From Clostridia bacterium (GTDB lineage: Bacteria > Bacillota > Clostridia > TANB77 > CAG-508), in assembly GCA_017536685.1 (NCBI GenBank), contig JAFXGW010000042.1, positions 48,493-112,492 on the forward strand: 64,000 nucleotides of DNA, given 5' to 3'. Shown piece after piece: positions 57,913 to 64,000 of this stretch; the first letter of the stretch is position 1, and the number at the start of each line of letters is the position of its first letter. The position numbers and the translations under genes were made by a program. The notes below the pieces were generated by a model. The model did no database searches. It was not told the origin of the DNA and saw nothing but the letters and a program-made list of their open reading frames with translations.

Positions 57913-59043
57913 ATGAAAATATTGGAGATAAGTAAAGATAATTTAAAACACAATATTAGAACAATAAAAAAGAAAATTGAAACAGAATCGCCTAATGTCA
58001 AAATTTATGCAGTTGTTAAAGCAAATGGAGTAGGATTAGATTTAATTCAATATGCCAATTATTTAATTGAAAATGAAATAAAATCTTTAGCTGTTGCAAC
58101 TATTGAAGAGGCTCTTAAATTGAGAGAGGCGAAAATAAAAGAAGAAATTTTAATGCTAACACCAGTTCTTGATAAAAAAGAATTGCAATTATTAATTCAA
58201 AATGATATAACATTGACAATTGGTTCGTTAGATGAGATAAAAAATCTAAATTATGTTGTTAATCAATTAAGCACTGAAAAAAGTAATAAACAAACTGAAG
58301 TTAATGTTAAAGTTCATATAAAAATAGATACAGGTTTTGGAAGATATGGTTTTCTATATTCGGAATTAGTATCAATATTAAGTGCTTTTAAAATTATGGA
58401 TGAAAAAATAGAAATAGAAGGATTGTATACGCATTTTTCAGAAGCTAGAGATGAAAAATGGACAAGACTACAATATGATAGATTTTGTGAAGTAATCGAA
58501 TTTTTGAAAAATAATGGATATAATCCAAAATACTTACATTGTTGTGCTTCTACTGCATTTATGAAATATCCAAATATGAGATTAAATGCTGTTAGATTAG
58601 GTTCAGTATTTCAAGGAAGAACTTTAATAAAAAATACAGGCTTAATAAAAATAGGAAGATTTAAAACTTCTATTATTGAAATAAAAACAGTACCTAAAGG
58701 TTATAATATAAGTTATGGAAAAACTTATACAACAAAGAAAGAAACAAAATTAGCTGTTATTCCTGTTGGATATAAGGATGGTTTTAACCAAACTGTTAAA
58801 CGAGATAATTTTAAATTTACAAATAATATAATTTCTATATTAATGGAAATAAAGAAACTCTTTAAAGATAATAGATTAGAAGCAAAAATAAATGGAAAAA
58901 ATTATAAAATAATTGGAAGATTGGGGATGTATCATTCAATTATTGATGTAACAGATTCGGAGGATATTAAGCTCGGAGATCTAGTAACATTAGATATAAC
59001 ACCTCTACAAACAAATGACGAGATTAGAAGGGAGTATATATAA
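57913..59043 (+). CDS. alr: Alanine racemase
   Basis: PLP enzyme producing D-alanine for peptidoglycan. 376 aa, with the PLP lysine in YAVVKANGVGLD (Lys about 38; most homologues have KANAYGHG, so the segment after KAN is unusual). Also present are KIDTGFGRYGF, GLYTHFSEA, HCCASTAF, RLGSVFQG and the C-terminal beta domain with VIPVGYKDGFNQ and GRLGMYHSIIDVTD. The distinct KANGVGLD version suggests a divergent or amino acid racemase subfamily; alanine is the likely but not certain substrate. Confidence 0.85.
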   Translation: MKILEISKDNLKHNIRTIKKKIETESPNVKIYAVVKANGVGLDLIQYANYLIENEIKSLAVATIEEALKLREAKIKEEILMLTPVLDKKELQLLIQNDITLTIGSLDEIKNLNYVVNQLSTEKSNKQTEVNVKVHIKIDTGFGRYGFLYSELVSILSAFKIMDEKIEIEGLYTHFSEARDEKWTRLQYDRFCEVIEFLKNNGYNPKYLHCCASTAFMKYPNMRLNAVRLGSVFQGRTLIKNTGLIKIGRFKTSIIEIKTVPKGYNISYGKTYTTKKETKLAVIPVGYKDGFNQTVKRDNFKFTNNIISILMEIKKLFKDNRLEAKINGKNYKIIGRLGMYHSIIDVTDSEDIKLGDLVTLDITPLQTNDEIRREYI

Positions 59044-60093
59044 GTGGAACAAAAGGAAACAAAAATAGGTTTTTTAAAGAGATTAAAGAAAGCCATATTT
59101 GAGTTAGAGGACTATGGATTCTTTTTAGGAGAAAGCCTTTCGGTAGCATTTAAATATTTCTTTATATTAGTATTTATAGTTTCATTAATTTTTTCGTTAG
59201 TACTTACTTATAAATGTTCTAGTGCAATAAATAAAGCTTACAGTTATATAATAAAAGAATTACCAGAATTTGAATTTAAAGATAATACTTTACATTTTGA
59301 AAAAGGTATAGATGCATACGATTATGATTATGAATTTAGATTATTTGCTGATACAACAGAAAATCTTTCAGAAGAAAAAATAAATGAATATAAAAATATA
59401 ATATATTCAAATGGTGATTATGGAATAATTTTATTAAATGAGAAATTTATTTTAATTACAAAAACTTCAGAAGATACAACTAAATATGCAGATTATTTTG
59501 CAAATTTAGAAAATGCTGATGCACAAACTGTTGAAGAATTAACAATTTCAAATAAACAAGATTTAGTTAATTTACTAGAAAAAACAGGAATTTCAAGTTT
59601 ATTAATGTCTGTATTTATAATTATATTAATAGGCGTATTTTTGGCAAATGTATTTATCGTATTTAGTGATATTTGTGTTGTCGGTGTTTTTGGATGGTTT
59701 GCTGCTAGACTTTGTGGAGTAAACTTTAAAATAAATCCAATGATTGCTATGTCTATATACAGTTTATCATTATCAATAGTTTTGGATTTAATACTGGATG
59801 TTATATATGTAATGACAGGTTTTTCTGTTGAATATTTTAGTGTAATATACTTATTAATTGCATATGTTTATATAATTGCAGCAATATTTATGATAAAATA
59901 TGATTTAATAAAACATACCGAAGAACTTAAGAAAATCATAGAAGTTCAAAAGCAAGTTCAAAAAGAAATTGCTGAAGAAAATAAAGAAGATAAAGAATCG
60001 TTAGAAGAACAATCAGAAGAAAAAATGGATGATACAAAAATTGAAGAAGAGAAAAAAGAAGAAAATAGAGATCCAGATGGTTCTGAAATATAA
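59044..60093 (+). CDS. DUF1189-like membrane protein
   Basis: A 349-aa protein starting with GTG directly after the racemase stop, so translation is probably coupled. The first membrane helix (about 36-57) is followed by an extracytoplasmic domain (about 58-175) and four hydrophobic helices (about 178-205, 205-225, 235-255, 265-285). The tail is Glu/Lys-rich and cytoplasmic. The layout and the FKYFFILVFIVSLIFSLVL start fit DUF1189. Function unknown. Confidence 0.7.
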   Translation: MEQKETKIGFLKRLKKAIFELEDYGFFLGESLSVAFKYFFILVFIVSLIFSLVLTYKCSSAINKAYSYIIKELPEFEFKDNTLHFEKGIDAYDYDYEFRLFADTTENLSEEKINEYKNIIYSNGDYGIILLNEKFILITKTSEDTTKYADYFANLENADAQTVEELTISNKQDLVNLLEKTGISSLLMSVFIIILIGVFLANVFIVFSDICVVGVFGWFAARLCGVNFKINPMIAMSIYSLSLSIVLDLILDVIYVMTGFSVEYFSVIYLLIAYVYIIAAIFMIKYDLIKHTEELKKIIEVQKQVQKEIAEENKEDKESLEEQSEEKMDDTKIEEEKKEENRDPDGSEI

Positions 60094-60111
60094 TAAAAAG
60101 GAATGTGGAAT

Positions 60112-61950
60112 ATGAAAGAAAATCAAAAACCTAAAGATAAAAAACAAAAAAAACCAAGAGACTTTGAATCTATTAAAACAATTTTGCTATTAATTGTTTT
60201 AATCATTTGCATAGTAAGTTCAATTGCTATATTATATTTTTCTGATAAAGAAAATGAAGAAAGAGAACTTGCTTATACAGAGTTGATTTCAGCAATAAAT
60301 GCTGGAGAAATTGAAAAAATTGAAATGACTACAGGAAGTGCTAATATAAAGGTTATTATGCATGGAGAAGGTGAAGAAAAAGATAGAGAAAAAATGGTAT
60401 TAGTACCAAGTATACAAGCTTTTATGGAATTGGTTCAAGATAAAGTTGATAAAGAAGGCAAAGAGATAGAATTAAAACAAAAACCAATAAATCCAGTTTT
60501 AAGAATATCTGATACATTATTTTCTTTATTGCCAACAATATTATTAATTGTTTTAATGATAATGGTGTTTAAAATGCAAGGCCTTGGAGGAGACAGTGGA
60601 AAAGTATATGGTGGAGAAGATGGAAGCAAGTCACCTGATGTAAGATTTGGAGATATTGCTGGATTAGACGAAGAAAAAGGTGAATTAATAGAAATTGTAG
60701 ATTTCTTGAAAAAGCCACAAGAATATCAAGAAATGGGAGCTAAGATACCAAGAGGAATTTTATTGTATGGAAAACCTGGTACAGGAAAAACTTTGATAGC
60801 TAGAGCTATTGCAGGTGAAGCCGGAGTACCATTTATATCAATGAGTGGTTCTGAATTTATAGAAATGTTTGCTGGACTAGGAGCTTCAAGAGTTAGAAAG
60901 TTATTTGAAAAAGCTAAAAAAATGTCTCCATGTATTATTTTTATAGATGAAATAGATGCTATAGGATCTAGAAGAACAAGTAATAGTGGATCAGAAACAG
61001 AAAACAATCAAACACTAAACCAATTATTAGTAGAGATGGATGGATTTGACACAGAAGAAACGATTATTGTTTTAGCAGCAACAAATAGACCAGAAATGTT
61101 AGACAAAGCTTTATTAAGACCGGGAAGATTTGATAGACAAATTACAATTCCTGCACCAGACTTACTTGGAAGAGAGGCTATATTAAAACTTCATAGTAAA
61201 AATAAAAAATTTGCTGACGATGTCGATTTTAAAACAATTGCTGGGGATACTGCTGGATTTACAGGAGCAGAACTTGCAAATGTATTAAATGAAGCAGCAA
61301 TAATAGCAACAAGAAGTAAACATAAACAAATATCAAATGAAGACATAGAAAATGCGGTTAAGAAAATAACTGTAGGTTTAGAAAAAACAAATAGAGTTAT
61401 TTCAGATAAAGACAAAAAATTAACAGCATATCATGAAGCTGGACATGCTGTGGTAAGTAAATTTTTACCAACTCAAACTGAAGTTAAAGAGGTTTCTATA
61501 ATACCTAGAGGTCTAGCTGGTGGATATACAATGTATAAAACTAATGAAGATAAGTTTTATGTATCTAGAACTGAACTTTTAGAGAAAATGGTTGCTCTAA
61601 TGGGTGGTAGAGCTGCTGAAAAAATTGCTTTAAATGAAATTTCAACAGGGGCAAGTAATGATATAGAAGTTGCAACAGGAATTGCAAAAGATATGCTTAC
61701 AATATATGGTATGGATGATACATTAGGTCCTATTTCATTAAAAGTGGATGATCCTTATGAAATACAAATTTTTGGAGATAAAGTAATTGATCAAGTTGGA
61801 AATCAAATACAAGTTTTAATAGACAATGCTTACGAAACAGCCCAAAAAATTCTTTTAAATAATATGGATATACTAGATAAAGTAGCTCAAACGTTATTAG
61901 AAAAAGAAAAAATAACAAGCGAGGAATTTGAAGAATTCTTTAGAGTATAA
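60112..61950 (+). CDS. ftsH: ATP-dependent zinc metalloprotease FtsH
   Basis: Membrane AAA+ protease for quality control. ATG 60112 is used because AAAAGGA is about 10 bp before it; ATG 60103 is too close. 612 aa with two membrane helices (about 21-42 and 140-158), Walker A GKPGTGKT, Walker B IIFIDEIDA, the second region of homology NRPEMLDKALLRPGRFDR and the zinc motif HEAGH (His about 441) with the third ligand in STGASNDIE. One notable difference: GLGASRVRKLFEKAKK where most have GVGASRVRDLF; the pore motif region reads MFAGLGA. Confidence 0.96.
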   Translation: MKENQKPKDKKQKKPRDFESIKTILLLIVLIICIVSSIAILYFSDKENEERELAYTELISAINAGEIEKIEMTTGSANIKVIMHGEGEEKDREKMVLVPSIQAFMELVQDKVDKEGKEIELKQKPINPVLRISDTLFSLLPTILLIVLMIMVFKMQGLGGDSGKVYGGEDGSKSPDVRFGDIAGLDEEKGELIEIVDFLKKPQEYQEMGAKIPRGILLYGKPGTGKTLIARAIAGEAGVPFISMSGSEFIEMFAGLGASRVRKLFEKAKKMSPCIIFIDEIDAIGSRRTSNSGSETENNQTLNQLLVEMDGFDTEETIIVLAATNRPEMLDKALLRPGRFDRQITIPAPDLLGREAILKLHSKNKKFADDVDFKTIAGDTAGFTGAELANVLNEAAIIATRSKHKQISNEDIENAVKKITVGLEKTNRVISDKDKKLTAYHEAGHAVVSKFLPTQTEVKEVSIIPRGLAGGYTMYKTNEDKFYVSRTELLEKMVALMGGRAAEKIALNEISTGASNDIEVATGIAKDMLTIYGMDDTLGPISLKVDDPYEIQIFGDKVIDQVGNQIQVLIDNAYETAQKILLNNMDILDKVAQTLLEKEKITSEEFEEFFRV

Positions 61951-62013
61951 TTTACAAGAAAATAAAATTAAAAAATGTTGTTTAAAGTTAATATATTATA
62001 TGTGTATAAATAT

Positions 62014-62049
62014 AAAAAACTTGCCTCGATGAAATGAGACAAGTTTTTT
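62014..62049. terminator. Terminator between ftsH and the converging RluA-type gene
   Basis: AAAAAACTTGCCTC pairs with GAGACAAGTTTTTT with one mismatch. A and T tracts on both sides allow use in both directions. Confidence 0.88.
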
Positions 62050-62073
62050 ATTTGCAACAATTATAATTATATA

Positions 62074-62950
62074 TTACGGATTTATTTTTAAAAATATTTC
62101 TTTACCATTTAGATACTCTAGGATACCGTTATTTTCTTTGAAATTAAATTTTAATTTGTAACTATATAGAAATTGTGTTTTTAATCCGAATTTTTTATTT
62201 ATTTCATTGCTTCCATATTTTCCATCACCAATAACAGGAAAACCAAATATGAGATAAATGAGCTCTTATTTGATGTGTTCTTCCTGTATGAAGATTTATA
62301 TCTAAAGTTGATATATTGTTTTTGATATCTTTGTTTAAAATAGTATATTCTGTTATTATTTCTAAATAATCTTTTTTGGGAGTATTTGAAATGTACACAA
62401 AACTTTTCTTACTATCTTTAAAAAGATATGCTTTTAAAATATCGTGATTTTTTGCAGGAATTCCATATACTTTGGTATAATAATGTTTTTCAATTTCTTT
62501 ATTTTTGAATTTGTTGAGTAATATATTTAAAGCAATTGAATTTTTGGAATATATAATTAAACCTTTTGTATTTCTATCTAATCTGTGACAAGGTTCTAAA
62601 TTTTTTCCGTATTTATCTTTTACAATTGAAGTCAAAGTAACATTAGAAATGTTATCATCAGTTACAGATAATCCTTCAGGCTTATTAAAAACAATAATAT
62701 TATCATCTTCATAAATAATATCAATTTTAAAGCTTGAAGTACCATAAAGAAAATCATCAATTATAAAAATTGTGATCTCGTCTCCAGACTGAATAGTTAT
62801 ATCTTCAGAAACTCTTTTTCCATTAACTTTAATATCTTTTTTTCTTAAAGCTTTAAATAAAGTATTTTTATTTAAATTTGGAAAAGAATCCAAAATAAAG
62901 TTATTTAATTTCTTATTATTATATTTTTCATTTACAATTAATTTTCTCAT
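62074..62950 (-). CDS. RluA-family pseudouridine synthase with a +1 frameshift
   Basis: Pseudouridylates rRNA or tRNA. From ATG 62950 it has an S4-like N-terminal domain (KALRKKDIKVNGKRV), FNKPEGLSV, and the catalytic HRLDRNTKG (Asp about 113). The zero frame ends at 62225 just after GRTHQIRAHLSHI, giving 241 aa. Skipping one T (run at 62245-62247) gives Gly-Phe-Pro-Val-Ile-Gly-Asp-Gly, the usual continuation, and then about 48 more codons to TAA at 62076-62074. The codon read in the zero frame at the join is TGG, not CGG. TGG is read normally elsewhere, so here a mutation or a homopolymer error is more likely than recoding. Confidence 0.82.

Positions 62951-64000
<1,050 letters not shown>

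Noticed and set aside
62225..62950. Counting the RluA-type gene as a fifth CGG-type site
   Set aside because: The zero-frame codon is TGG, which is decoded as Trp in many intact genes here; the extra T lies in a short T run, where errors are more likely.

Overview
The window is about 64 kb of strongly A+T-rich DNA from an endospore-forming, low-GC Gram-positive bacterium, most likely an uncultured anaerobic Clostridia lineage. The evidence is a complete spoIIIAA-AH operon, a dipicolinate synthase subunit, PolC-type DNA polymerase III, AGA as the main arginine codon and AGGAGG-type ribosome binding sites. Nearly all genes lie on the + strand. No rRNA, tRNA, CRISPR array or transposase gene was recognised.

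Layout: 1-2466, end of an alpha-2-macroglobulin-like surface protein. 2.6-7.8 kb, glycolysis (gapA, pgk, tpiA, gpmI), completed by eno at the right edge (63.4 kb on). 7.8-8.5 kb, a YezG-type immunity protein. 8.9-13.8 kb, spoIIIAA-AH. 14-15 kb, two small membrane-anchored secreted proteins. 15.2-17.7 kb, a VanW-like protein with a DltA-like ligase and its carrier protein. 17.8-20.7 kb, fucO between two minus-strand genes of less A+T-rich composition. 20.8-22.3 kb, an unknown gene and greA. 22.5-26 kb, two paralogous surface proteins with near-identical N-termini and unrelated C-termini. 26-36.4 kb, Nudix and histidine phosphatase genes, then pyrH-frr-uppS-cdsA-rseP-(zinc ribbon)-polC. 37.2-44.7 kb, a one-module C-A-T-reductase NRPS with a sensor kinase and an HD-GYP response regulator. 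45-52.2 kb, a TPR protein, dpaA, uppP, sortase, its likely substrate, folD and dprA. 52.3-62 kb, a class A PBP, cysS, a FemAB-like protein, alanine racemase, a membrane protein and ftsH. Then an RluA-type pseudouridine synthase on the minus strand, and eno.

The most unusual signal is translational. Reading through the window by eye I found only four in-frame CGG codons in native-looking genes. In three (spoIIIAH, rseP, dprA) the zero frame stops at or just after the CGG, while the conserved remainder of the protein continues if the C of CGG is skipped and GGN is read as glycine. In the fourth (spoIIIAA) the same skip ends the protein directly before the spoIIIAB start codon. This suggests that CGG is not a normal arginine codon here and acts as a +1 frameshift or quadruplet-decoding site. 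Separately, pgk has an in-frame TAA with an intact remainder, and the RluA-type gene has one extra T before a conserved glycine codon.

Other notable items: a patch rich in codons ending in C or T that resembles the variable region of a diversity-generating retroelement target; two families of non-coding palindromic elements, one with arms that differ in sequence but keep their pairing; a possible terminator/antiterminator between gapA and pgk; and a sortase with a substrate carrying an LPEVG signal. All calls come from reading the sequence; no database search was run.
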